NCBI RefSeq assembly: GCF_002443255.2
Contig: NW_019211454.1
Location: 30,238,061 to 30,302,060 of the forward strand
Length of the DNA stretch: 64,000 bases
DNA from: Varroa destructor
Lineage: Eukaryota > Arthropoda > Arachnida > Mesostigmata > Varroidae
Reading direction: 5' to 3'
The notes under the pieces were generated by a model. It saw nothing but the letters and a program-made list of their open reading frames with translations, searched no databases and was not told where the DNA came from. Positions 35,290 through 46,693 of this stretch are shown here, piece after piece. Both the position numbers and the translations under genes were made by a program. Positions within the stretch are counted from its first letter, which is position 1. Every line of letters begins with the position of its first letter.

Positions 35290-37030
35290 TTTTAGCAAAC
35301 TAAAAAAAAAAAACGAGAAAAAGACGTGACTAGATTCCGAGGTTCCATTTGAGATACTTTATTGTACATGGTTAACAAACCATGCGTATAGAATCGATTA
35401 GTTATGAGACGAAACACCTTTAAGATCATTGCTTTTTTTTTTTTTTATTAGTACTGTGTAGGTGATAGTGATGGCTGCTATAAATCCTAATCTTCCTAAT
35501 TAGAGTAGCTGACGCTAACGTTTGTGTTCTTTACCCACCAACCGTGTAACCAACCAGCTAAAATTGTGTTTATTTTGCAACAGCACCGCCGAAATTTCTT
35601 TTGCATTTCGCTGAGCAGGCTATTTAGAGGGTATGCTCCTTCCGATAACCGACAAACCTGCCTGAGATTAGTATGATTTCATAGTTATTCAAAGTTTGCT
35701 ACAGGAAATATTACGCTAAATGATTTCACATAAAACTAAGAACATGAAGCAATTTGTGTAAGCCGGAACATTAAAACGATTTCTAAATTAACGACCAAGC
35801 TATTTTTATTAAACTGATTAATAAAATTCTGATTTATGCCAGGCCAGCCGTAAAACCTGTTCCGGATGAATACTTTTGGTGCGAAGACGTTACTTTACCC
35901 CCTTCACGGTGTCTATTGGATGAAATTAACTTGTAGGAAGTCACGTAAATATCTAGATGAGCTATAATATGTATGTCAGATCATTCGAATTTACGTTTCG
36001 GGAAAAAATTGGATTCGATAGTTTGCATTTCGACTTCAGTCTGAAGAAAATAAAATGGAAGACTAGGGCAATTGATTTCTGATATCGACTTGCAATCGTT
36101 CGAGGGACCTAAATCTGTTATTGTTATAGGCCATCTGTGATGCTTTTAAAACAAGTATTTCTCCAAATACGGAATACGTTGTCAAACCTAATAAGCCATG
36201 CCAGGAAACAACATTCATTCCTACTATGCCAGCCAAACAATCTCGTTCGCTCTCTCCAAAAATAGGGTGCAAGACATATAGGTAGGTGACCTTTCGTCAT
36301 CACTGCCTTAAGATACAATCAAGATGTAACGCTAAAAATCAATTGGATTTCAGGTCAATGTTCTCATAGAAGCACGGCTAAACAGCACTCGGATCTGCCA
36401 CGTGTTAAATGCTGTCAGTCTCAAGACATAAATTGAAAATTCACTGAAACTCATCTGGTGATTTGGTTGGAATTTCTTACTATCAACTGCTCCACTTAAG
36501 CCTAGGGTACACACATACAAGGTAGGTCCACTGCGCAGAGATCTCATTTCTTCGGCATTTGAAGCCGCAGACACTAAGCAGACTTCAGTGAAACCGCAGT
36601 AATTGCGGGGTTAACATGAGGTTGCTAGATAGTTTAGATTTGTCTCCTATAGCGATGGTCCTATTTAGCCCTGAGGGCGCAGCAGTTCGTGTGAGAAGGC
36701 TAAGGCAAACGCTTCATGTCCTATTCAATATATATATTCGAAAAGCACATTGGCAATCATCCAAATAGCAGGCGCTTACTATGTGTGTACGCCTGGCTAC
36801 AAGTGAGATTAAAGTAAATTGCTATAATTGGAGTCAAGCGATTTAACCTCGATAGGGTAGCAGAGGTGGTTCGACCTTCTTTCAGATAATAATTCTTCGA
36901 CCTTTTCTTTCGATGATTTGTGTCTGTGCGAAGACCTACTTAGCTACCTAGAGATTAGTTTTCAACATTTCCAATTTTAACTTAACCTGGGATTTGGTTG
37001 GTTCATTACCGAATGGCTTGTGCCCGTTCG

Positions 37031-37046
37031 CACACACACACACACA
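37031..37046 (+). repeat. (CA)8 microsatellite
   Basis: Eight perfect CA units lie in otherwise unremarkable AT-leaning sequence. Confidence 0.9.
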
Positions 37047-38625
37047 GACATAGGGAAAGTCTCGACAACTTACCTTTTACATTTCTGATATCCTTATTGA
37101 TAAGATTTGATATCCTAATATCTTGAATATTCTTATGTATGGTCGGAGATTAACTTTGTGAATTTTCCCTAATGTAAAAAAATAAAGATGGGCCTTGAGT
37201 CATTAGCTGTACGCAGGGGAGCTAAAATATATTTAGAGTCATGTTGATGTGAATGGAATCGTTGTATGTTTATCTCTAAGAGATTCAAAAAAGCACAACA
37301 GGCGCGCGGTATGTGTTCGAGGTACGTTAGGTTTAGAGGAAATAAGAAAAATCGGAACAGATGTGAGGAAATAATGCTCACAACTGTTTATGTGTACGGC
37401 TGAACGTTACAGAACATGTTTTTGTCCAGTAATAAACTGCGTTTTTTAACATCATGTTCATATAAAAAAAAAAAAAAGGCTATTTGTTTTCCTAACCCAG
37501 ACTTCTCACACCAGTAAAGCATGGTTTCTTCAAGAACAACTGACATAGACGAATTAGAGATTCAACCTGAAATTCGAATAACCTTACCAATGATAATTAT
37601 TGATTTATAAATTGTACAGATGTTTGCGAATCCAGTTAATCAGCGTATTTTAGTTCTATCCTTCTTCAATAAATGATCTTTTTTTTTTTTTAGTTTTAGG
37701 CTTTTGTAAGACAATAAACGTAAACGCTGCCGGTGCCGTTGTCGCTTAGTGTCAGGCAGTGGTCCAAGTTACTGAGACCCAGAGGACTCGTAGGTGTGAA
37801 CTCACAGTACAAGGCACATCACCTGAAACGTGAGGTTTAGTCGGTAGCCAGGCATCTATCCCTAGACCTTTTGAAAAGAAAGAGCAGCTAAGCGGCTATG
37901 CCTTTCTATAACTACTATTACTTTTATCATATTGACATGTTAAAGAGAATGATTATGCTCCCCCATAGATATTATAATTCTAATTATACTACTGCTCGTA
38001 TTAGCGCTGTAATTAGTCAGATTCATAATGTTGTCCTTTGTTAGTTAGTTGTTTGAGTGTGTACGATGTATTCACTTCTCTCCGCTATGGTATACTTTTT
38101 ATCTGGTAACTTTTTCGTGTTTAAGTTCTCCTGCCATCTAGAAAATGCTAAACAAGTAACTATAGATAGTGGCATAGCTCCATTACCTTGTAAAGTCGAT
38201 GATGTTCACAATAGGATAAATCCGACTGTTGACCATCTTAATTTTCAATGAGATACTAGTTGGCGCCATCATATCTGCTGTGTTGTTTTGCATCTTCGGA
38301 ATGAACCCCAGGCCAGAGCATCTTGCGTTCCGGTTACAGTGTCAACTCTCACTCCCTTAGAATGAGGGGGTAGATCTTTCCCGCGTATATTGCGAGGTCC
38401 AATTTTCTCGTTCGGCAAGCGCAGCAATCGGTCGTTGTCTTAGTTTTTTGTTCCGTTCAGCTTTTGTTTACCTCCCTACTCCTGACGTTCCCGTTCCTCT
38501 TCGTTTAACGGGGGCGATAAGGAAGCACATAGCATTGTTATTTGTTTGTGTATTTTCTTGTTAACCCTCTGAATGACGTTTTACAAAGCAAACATTAGTC
38601 AAGCGACATGCATTAGGCTTCTGCT

Positions 38626-38681
38626 GCTGCTGCTGCCGGTACCACTGCTACGCCAGTAGCTGTGGTACCGGCAGCAGCAGC
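38626..38681. repeat. 26-bp near-perfect hairpin with 4-nt loop
   Basis: The left arm GCTGCTGCTGCCGGTACCAC (38,626-38,645) is the exact reverse complement of the right arm at 38,662-38,681. After a single T/T mismatch the pairing continues with GCTAC (38,647-38,651) and GTAGC (38,656-38,660), leaving the loop GCCA. The 56-nt foldback is far longer than expected by chance. Either strand could fold as RNA, as in a small-RNA precursor, or the DNA could extrude as a cruciform. A run of CTG units at the base of the left arm suggests it may have grown by template switching at a trinucleotide repeat. Confidence 0.9.
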
Positions 38682-38689
38682 CCCAACAG

Positions 38690-40160
38690 CTAACACAAGT
38701 AAATATCCTTCGCGGTCCCTAATCAGAAGTTAAAAACTCACTGATGTTTCCCTACGACGGGGGCAACAGAACACTCATAGCTAACAGCATAAGGGAACAA
38801 GCAAGCACAACGAATAACCGCAACAATAAGAGTTGCATTCTAACTGCCTCCTGACTCAACTCATTATACTTCAAACTGTCGCTTTATAATATTAGCAGAC
38901 GACGCACAAATCATCAATGTTATCGACCAATAGCAGTGCACCGAAGGTGAAAATGATATCCTTGACGCTTTTTATGGACGGCAGCAGTTTTTTGCGTCGC
39001 AGATCGAAGCTCTCCTTCATTAGAATAGCAAGCGAAATTATATAGACGCTGAAATACAAATTTCAAAAACAACGAACAGCGGGTCGAATAATCCGCAGGC
39101 GTGCATCGCGTTCCCCCACGTAAATAGATCATATAGAAAATTAGCGATGACAGGGGTTAGGAGTAATTGTTTGCGATGATTCTAGCCGAAATTGCCGCTT
39201 TCTGATATAGTTAACAATTTTTGTCAATATATTGTTCGTGGGAAAATGACGGCGATACCTACTACGGGTCCTACGGGTTTCTACCGACCGACCACGTTAG
39301 GTCAACCATTATCATCGGCCGACGCTTTGCGTTCGTATAAGACATCAAAACCTGCAGGAATAGAGCGATGTAGTTAGTGGCTACTGCTGATGCTGCGTAT
39401 CCAGGCGAATTTTTTTCGAACAGACTATTTAACTTCCGATAGATGCGAAGCCTCTAATTCAGAGCAATGTTCAATGCCACTTGATAAGCTAAACCCACTG
39501 AAGCTTGTTGATCGTGATGATGCTGGAAACTATCACACGGGAAAAAGAAGATTCGTGAAGATATCGACATAGCGACAGACTGCGGTTTCAAGGGTAGAAA
39601 CGCTTACGGCGACTGCTTGTGTATTAGTCAAGCTTAGCCAAGCTATTAATTACTCTTACTTGATTGAATGTAATGCCGGAGCAGAAGATGAGATCGACCA
39701 TTTTCAGCAGCGACCCTTTGTTTCTTCAAAACACCGAATCGACTATAAGCTGTCTAACAGGTAGTTTTACCAGTGAACCTACAGAAGTTCCGAGATGTTC
39801 AACTCAAATCAACAAGTAATGGATTTACTATCGAGTACGCGGAATCTGCGATTGCAGACAGTTTTTTACATATCGACCCGAATCGAAAACAAACCCACGC
39901 ACTGATCTCACACCTTTAATTGTAGTTGCTAATGCCCGTAAGGTGTTATACTCGCGTATCATCAGTAATGAAATGTTTCAGGTTGCGCGTCCGGCATCGC
40001 CGTCACTCGTTCCATTTGAAAGCTGGCTCCAGGTTCAGATTTGAACCTGGGCCATTACGTAAACACGAAATCACCAAACCATCACGAAAATCAGCAGCGA
40101 ATATTATTCACGGGAACGCATCGTGAAGCATCGAAAGTTTTAAGATGATACGAACGAAAA
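38690..40160. other. Gene-free stretch
   Basis: Frames of 60-70 codons only, none with support. It ends at the tRNA-like fragment at 40.03-40.08 kb. Confidence 0.55.
40029..40081 (-). other. tRNA-like / SINE-head-like fragment with palindromic B-box
   Basis: The minus strand shows TGGTTTGGTGATTTCG (like a Pol III A box) at 40,081-40,066 and then GGTTCAAATC (like a B box) near 40,047. The spacing is about 10 nt shorter than in a tRNA. The B-box word sits in a palindrome, CCAGGTTCA-GATT-TGAACCTGG (40,029-40,050). No cloverleaf can be drawn, so if related to tRNA it is a broken SINE head. Confidence 0.25.
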
Positions 40161-40169
40161 GATTGTCTA

Positions 40170-40463
40170 TTATTGTCCCTGTTGACAGAAGTTACCTACT
40201 GAAAATAAAGTTAGTTCAAAGAGCGATCGAAAATCGTTTTGGCCGCCATTGTTACTGCCGCTGCTGCTGCTGCTGCTCGATAAAGCACAACAATTTTCCG
40301 CTTCCCCCTTTACGCTAATAACAAACTTATTTTGCGACGTCTGTTCCTCTTCATATTCAATGGTTTGATTAGTGGTGCCATCCGCTCGTATGGCAAAGAT
40401 GCGATACCTATCGTTTGAAAATGCTCGACTGTTCGACGCAACGGCGGCAACTTTGGTTGACAC
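40170..40463 (-). CDS. Candidate coding exon, Ser-rich C-terminal part, unassigned
   Basis: This is an open frame of about 97 codons on the minus strand with protein-like composition. A mixed segment (RAFSNDRYRIFAIRADGTTN, then a Glu-rich IEYEEEQ) is followed by KFVISVKGEAE. A run of seven serines, encoded by an AGC array, comes next and then GSNNGGQNDF. There is no ATG near its start, only an in-frame stop just upstream, so if real it is an internal exon or uses a frameshifted neighbour. An overlapping ATG-initiated minus frame (40,310-40,501) covers the same 5' part. A donor-like TAG|GTAACT lies near its end. Codons show an RNY bias. No known domain was recognised. Chance openness is possible, because many frames of this size occur in the window. 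Confidence 0.27.
   Translation of the reverse strand: MSTKVAAVASNSRAFSNDRYRIFAIRADGTTNQTIEYEEEQTSQNKFVISVKGEAENCCALSSSSSSSGSNNGGQNDFRSLFELTLFSVGNFCQQGQ
40261..40276 (+). repeat. (CTG)5 array within candidate exon
   Basis: The array encodes the serine run (AGC codons) of the minus-strand candidate frame at 40,170-40,463. If that frame is not real, this is an ordinary trinucleotide repeat. Confidence 0.9.
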
Positions 40464-40949
40464 CCTTCAAACCGGGGTTTGCCGTCGGCCCCTGTCATCA
40501 TAGGGCGGCAGTTATGTTGTCCAAACGAGAAATTCGGATGACGTTAATGATATTGGGGCCTCATTTTTCTTGCATGATAAATATATAGCTCATTTCGTAT
40601 TATGTCCTACGTATGCGCTTGTGTTTACAACCATGAGTGTCGTGTACGTCATTCGGGCTAAATAGCCAGCGCTTGTCGTACCACCGTGGCCCAATTCCAA
40701 TCCAAATATAATGTCACATTTATTATTGTTTTTGCTGAATCGATGAAGTTCTATGTTCATAAAGCATAGAATGCTGTTGCAACGATGATGGGGGGCCCTT
40801 GTTTTGTAACTTCGGTTTGTAACTTTTTTCGAATGCGGATAGTCCAGTGTCATGTTCGGTTTTTGTGCTAGAAAACTATTATCATCGTTTTGTCCAGGCT
40901 TGCGACCTTGGATCGGAAGTTGCGTGCGAAATGACGAAAAGGGAAACAA

Positions 40950-40980
40950 GTGTGACATTGACCTTTTGCCAATGTCACAC
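40950..40980. repeat. Perfect 11-bp inverted repeat
   Basis: GTGTGACATTG (40,950-40,960) and CAATGTCACAC (40,970-40,980) are exact reverse complements around a 9-nt spacer. No gene or element is recognised next to it. Confidence 0.8.
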
Positions 40981-40989
40981 AATTGGGCA

Positions 40990-43580
40990 AAGGACCCATG
41001 TCCGCAGAAAAATAAACCATAGTCTTTTACCTCACGCTATTGTTTTAGCATAAATCTATAACGTAACTTCACGTTTAATTAATGAATGCTTATTACACAT
41101 TTTTGCCAAACGGTAAACTTGCAGCATGTTCACCGAACGATATTCTTCCAAGCACTGTCGTCGCAGGCTTTGAGCAGAGTGGACATTTTTAGGCGAAATT
41201 ACGTGGCCCTGCATAAAAAGCATTTATAAAAACGACTGTATGTGTAGGAGGTATCAGACGCTGCGGCGTCAGATCGATCGGGCCTGCACAGAATCCGCCA
41301 CAAGACTGTGCGACAAACGTATTGTTAAAATGGCGCGACATAAGAAACAAATGACGGTAGAATATTTTCGAATAATTTGGTTATTAATGAAACCGGTATA
41401 ATAATGTTCGTTCACCATCAATTTACAGAGTAGTTCGCAACATCATATTTCTCCATAGTGTTGACATCGTTCTCGAGGGGTAAACGCCGACGGCGCCCTT
41501 TCCGCTGCTAACCTTATTGTTATTTGACCGACAACAACCACTTCTTATTAAAACAATAGCAATTTTATCCTGGAGAGAAAGCGGACAAACAACAGTCGTC
41601 GCGCTATGATTATGCTTATTGCGACTATAGCGTATGATGGCCAGATGGCCGGACCTAGGACCTAAAGGGAAGCTTCACTCTCGCCTTTGTTTCTCGCTGT
41701 CGAAGTTACCGCGTAGAATACGTTCGCGTTATCGTTACAGATGAGCCGCGAGTAAGCGTATGCAACAGTGGGTTGTTTATTTGTTGAAGTACAATATTAT
41801 GTCTCGTATGAGGATATGATCGCAATGGCGCGGTCATAGTGTTTGTCAGACTACTTCTTGATGGCTTGCCCGCGTCTCTTCCTGTCCGGCAGGCAAATTG
41901 GACGCCAAAGCAGCAGACACGAACCGATGGCACGAGCTTGTTTCACTTGACGCTTGCAGACAACGCTGAGCTACGATAATGTGACTAGCGCTAGCAGCGG
42001 CAGAGCTTGTTATCATTATTGCTACTGTAGTTCTTGAAGATTTTTTTTCATACATCATTTATCATATTGTACACACTCTAATAATGGTCCTTTGAGTAGT
42101 ACAAAGGAACGTTGTTTGCGTATGTGTATTAGTAAAGACCAACTCAAAGACTGCAGCGACGGCAGTGATAATCGCAGCTGTTGACGTACAAACAATGATG
42201 ATTTTGCCTTCGGCCGCTTGCCAGTATCATTGATCTTCTGCAATTAGCTCGGGTGGTAAGATTACGTCTATCGGTATTGTTTTCCGTATCGGCATAATAC
42301 TAGTCCCGCGTACATTTGAACTTTCGACTTGCGGTCTCTGGCAGGATAAAGCAGACAACGACGAATATCATTTAATAAAACGATGAACGTTATGACCGCT
42401 TAACAAACAACTAAAAACGGTTTCTAGATAGAGTCATATTGTAAACTAGTCTATCTTACTTGGTCGACAGTGAGTCGCAAAGCAGTCAGGGGGAACGAAT
42501 CGCGTCGAACACCTATTATGTAACCTGTGTTCAATTTTCCTGGAACAATTTTTCCTACTACTGGCTTTGTTTTTCATTCTAGACGCACGCACATTAATAT
42601 GATTAAATTATATTTGCTGGCTTCAGTGTCTCTAAAAATGGTCACATTTCTATTCTGCTTGTAGTACTTCGTCAAGTAGCTCGATGCGTGCATTTTGCTG
42701 GTTTTTCGTGCAGTTTTTAGACGTGTACGTGCCCGCACGAAGAGCAGCGCTCTCGCCTGTTGCTGTATTGCCAGTTGGGAAAAAAAGTAAAACTCTAGTT
42801 AAATAGCCCGTTTAGAGTTAGATGTTATTAAATCGTTTTCTCAAACAATTGCTAACGATCAGCATGATCGGATTCATTTCGGAGCACGAACAGAAGTTTA
42901 CAAATCTGAAGTCGAATGTTTCAGGTTATCGAATAGGCATCTGCATAATAATGAGCCTTTCTTTGAGTCACCTCAATTATAGCGTAGTGAATGCAAATTT
43001 CATATGCAGAGATACGAAGTAACGGTATTTCGCCGTACCGTTTTTCGTCATATGCCCAACCATGCGTCGAATGACTGATCGGATTTTCTATTATATTTTA
43101 TTCCTAAGTAAACGCTGCAGGTGACCAGAAACAGAAACGGAAGAAAACGTGGGTAGTTCGTCTAAAGAACTCGACATGCGTAACGGTCGCAAGAGGTTTG
43201 AGAGTAAGCCAAAATAACAGCACCTGCCCAATCAGCCGCGACATCGCATTTAGTAAAGGATGTTGACTACACTGATCAGATCCTCACAATACGCTCTAGA
43301 ATCTTCTACGAATTTGCATACAATCGCCTCGTCTAGTGCCAACTGCGAGAGCCTTAAAAATGTAGCAACATTCTAATGATGATTAATTCCAATTAAATGC
43401 GAAAGTTTTTAGCAGAGAACAAGTAGCGACTTTACAGAGTACTTTACTTTGTAGAGCTTTCGAGCGCAGAAGTCTCGATGCCTTACGAATGCCTACGTAG
43501 GCATATTCTCCCTCTCTCTCTATCTAGCAGTGTTTTCGATGCCCGATAATACACGGTCGACATTATTTGTGCACGTATAA
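40990..43580. other. Gene-free stretch
   Basis: No supported gene. Minus frames at 41,706-42,243 are short and without domains. Confidence 0.55.
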
Positions 43581-44078
43581 ACGATAGACAGAAATGAGCG
43601 TCAGAAGATGTATAACAACAACAACAACAATCTATCGTTGGTGCTTATACATGCATTGGCCGTCAGTAAATTTTAGATCGATCCGCAGATCAATGGCAGA
43701 TTGGAAGTCGGCGCAGAAACAACAAAAAAATAATAACTTGTACGACATCCCTGAGGCACTCTGGGAAAAATCAGCAGTGAGAACATAATTTCGACTGCTG
43801 CGCGTAATTGAACGTTTTTTCGCCCTCTCGCCTCCAGCACCTCCCCCCCTCTCTCTCGCTCTCCGTCTTCTTCTGTTTCTACCCTCGTGTGTGTTTTGTG
43901 TGTATAGAAACAAATTACATGCAATGATTCTAAAACAGAAGAAAAAGGTAAATCGTTCTGGCTGCGCCGCCGGTCAGGGCAGCTCAAAACGAAGCGAATC
44001 TGAAGTGTGCACAGAAGAAATTATGATACACACCAAATAGGACTACGAAGAACAGGTACACACGAGAATAACCAGTGA

Positions 44079-44711
44079 CAGCGGGGTGGGAAAAGCATCG
44101 AAAACGTCTCTCACCGAAAACGGCTACGCTGTCGACGGCGCCGGCTGCAGCGACGGCTGCTGCTGCTTCTACTGGACAGAGACCGAAGACTGGTGCGAGC
44201 GGCTGCAGCAAAGGCGGCAGCCGTAGAACAGTTTGTCTGTTCCTTTCGACGTCCATTCGTTCGAGCTGCAGCTCTCATTGGATGGTCAGAGGAGTCACCC
44301 GACTTCAGACGTTACACAAACCAAAGCGAAGACCAAAACGACGATACCGGCGGCAGCGACGAAGATGATGATCGCGCGCTGTTGCTACTGCGCGATGAGG
44401 TTGGGACTTGCGGCGTGGCCATCCGACCAACAGACCACTGGGCTTTGGTTAACAGAAGGAAGAGCAACGATTTGCCAGAATTGAACAAAAAACGACGAGC
44501 ACAAGAACTGAGTGAGCCGCGGTTTTGCCGGCAACGCATAACAAGCGCAGGGAGCGACCGACCGGCCGACGCGAACAGTGAATGTGTCCTGTATAACGCA
44601 AACGCAGGGAAGAGAGAGAATACGAAGAGGAATAAACGAGTAGGAATCGTAGCGGACAAATATGTGGGCAATGCAGACGACGGCGGCAGTGGACACACTG
44701 AGCGAAATTAA
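44079..44711 (+). CDS. Longest stop-free frame in the window, candidate exon
   Basis: From just after a TGA at 44,076-44,078 the plus strand stays open for about 210 codons to a TAA at 44,711, with no in-frame ATG. That would fit an internal exon but not a whole gene. The 5' third is Ala/Arg-rich low complexity. The middle is acidic and hydrophilic (QSEDQNDDTGGSDEDDD), followed by RALLLLRDEVGTCGVAIRPT and a basic stretch (NKKRRAQELSEPRF). Codon rhythm in the middle part is RNY-like. No family was recognised. It lies in a GC-rich island where the minus strand also has open frames: 43,984-44,256, which starts with ATG and ends in a hydrophobic segment, 44,312-44,698 and 44,385-44,906. Only one of these can be real, and possibly none is. 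Confidence 0.25.
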   Translation, partial: QRGGKSIENVSHRKRLRCRRRRLQRRLLLLLLDRDRRLVRAAAAKAAAVEQFVCSFRRPFVRAAALIGWSEESPDFRRYTNQSEDQNDDTGGSDEDDDRALLLLRDEVGTCGVAIRPTDHWALVNRRKSNDLPELNKKRRAQELSEPRFCRQRITSAGSDRPADANSECVLYNANAGKRENTKRNKRVGIVADKYVGNADDGGSGHTERN

Positions 44712-46674
44712 CGAAACATCGTCGTTGGCGACGCAGGGTGCCCCTCGGCAAGAGAGTCTCAATGTGGATTCACATCTACACATACACATATAGATTGTTA
44801 TGTAAGTAGACAAAGTACAATACAAACTGTGGAGAATGGCAGAGATGAATAAATCAGAAATATGAACCAATGTTAAACCGAAGTCATGGAAAGGTAGGTG
44901 AGGCAATGACGAGTCTGATGGCCGAAATACTCGCCTGTGGAAGCTAAAGTGTTTTGGCTTTCCGACGATTCCTTCGGGGCATTAAAGAAGTTCTGCGTCT
45001 GCATATTGCATTTCTATTAAATGGTGTCTCTAGCTTCTGTTTGCTGGCTTTTTGGCAAACCCTTTAGCGGCAACAAGCACATACAGAGATGAAGCAATGG
45101 ATAAACAATCCATAATTTCGATATTTTCCCTTCGATCTAGGCACAACGTGCGACTTATAAAGCTCGTCCGTTACTACCATTGGGGGTTGCCAATTAAATC
45201 TTTTTTAGCTGCCGAGCAGAAGCATTTTTTTTTTATTTTCTGTGCAATAGCAATAAAGATTATTTTGGAAAATTAATTCAGACCGGCTTAACGCACAATA
45301 TCATCTGCCGATTACAAACAATGACCGATTACCTAAAGGCTACAAGGGTACTGATCAATTGACATCAAATCCTGCAGCGTACTACTGCTTTACTATAATA
45401 AATGATGGCCTAATCAAATATGCAGTCGCTCTGTCTAAATATGTGTGTATTTTATGCGTACCACAAAGAGGATGCAGAAACCTTTTTTACGATAAGGCAA
45501 TGCGAGGTGATCAAGTCCTGTCGAACGTCGATAAATTGAAAGTCAACAATACCCTGATCAGCTTTATTGATGGCTATCTGGTCATAACAGTAATGGTTGA
45601 AAAGGGAAGAGTGGTGTTATGTTTATTCGGATCGGTAATCTAGGAGTAGGCTTGAAGCTACGAAGCTCGCTTGAGGACTCGATCGGACGATGGATTCAGA
45701 ATGTCTAAAGTAATAAGACTGCGGTTCTCTTGGTTATAATATAATTATTTTTCGATATGATGATAAAGAAATATTGTATCAGATGGAATTGCATGATGAT
45801 AAAGACGGAATCGTGGTGATTGATACGAAGCGCCTCTTCAAGGCCTTCCGCTTGCTCTGCACGTCATACCGTTTAAGCAAACAGAATAGATACACGTGAA
45901 CGTAGATACGTACGTTGTTTGAGGGAGGAGACGTTGTAATGAGACTCTCTTTTACCTGATTATATTCTATAACGAAGAATTCGATTGATATTACATTAGA
46001 GTAACACTTAACATAAACCAGCAATAACACGCATAAATTGAAAAAGTCTTCGTGAACATACTATTGGATAACATGGACGTAGCAAAATTCTTTCTATGCA
46101 TATTAACTCGCTCCCCAGAGAGGGTAATTAAAAGGTAGTCCCTATATCCATACGTCAATGTATATACTGAAGACAAAAAGTAAAATGTTATTCTTACCTA
46201 TTTAATCAAAGTAAAAGCGTTCGCTTAACCACTTTAAATCTCCAAAGTACCACTACTCTTCTTCTTAATAAAATTATGAACAAGTACTGCTTTTTTTCTA
46301 AATGATTTACTGCGCGTCAGTGCCTTGTGTTGCACTTACAGGAAGATGCTGTTGCTGAACGAACCTGTCACTGGGTCCGACGCACGTGACGAGACAGATC
46401 TCCGATCCAAACGAAGTTCTACTTTACTTGCCACGTAATGTTTCGGAACATCGTCTACTCGATATCCTATTGTCAATCCTTGTCTTTAAGGACAACAACA
46501 GCATTTCATCGTGTGCCTAAAATTAACCTCACAACAGCATGAAACGCGTATACAGAGTTGGCTGACAAAATTATGCTTGTCCGACCAAGCGGCGAAACAG
46601 TGGTAAAGCCAGAACAAGCCTTAAACCGCCATGCGTAGGACGATTAAGGACAAACGCTCATTTATGCTAGATCG

Positions 46675-46693
46675 CGCTGGAAGATGGCGCTTG
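46675..46693 (+). promoter_or_regulatory. CTCF- or YY1/Pho-like motif
   Basis: GGAAGATGGCGCTTG contains AGATGGCGCT (CTCF-like core) and also fits the AAGATGGCG word of YY1/Pho. The sequence alone cannot separate the two. Confidence 0.25.

Larger units (their letters stand above)
31300..38600. other. Long AT-leaning stretch, intron- or intergenic-like
   Basis: No gene is supported. It holds a Pol III A-box-like word at 32,795-32,805, an FN3-like minus-strand frame at 33,663-33,911 (discussed in findings), a CTCF-like site at 35.27 kb and the CA repeat at 37.03 kb. There are several A/T homopolymers. Confidence 0.5.

Noticed and set aside
36063..36574. Minus frames at 36.1-36.6 kb considered as a transposase remnant
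   Set aside because: No catalytic block in order. The resemblance was only a few residues.
36790..36880. GGTTCGACC word near 36,877, resembling a B box
   Set aside because: The putative A box is poor and there is no stem pairing.
43632..43987. Arg/Glu-rich minus frames at 43.6-44.0 kb
   Set aside because: Driven by a C/T-rich tract (CTCTCTCTCGCTCTCC). No domain or start support.
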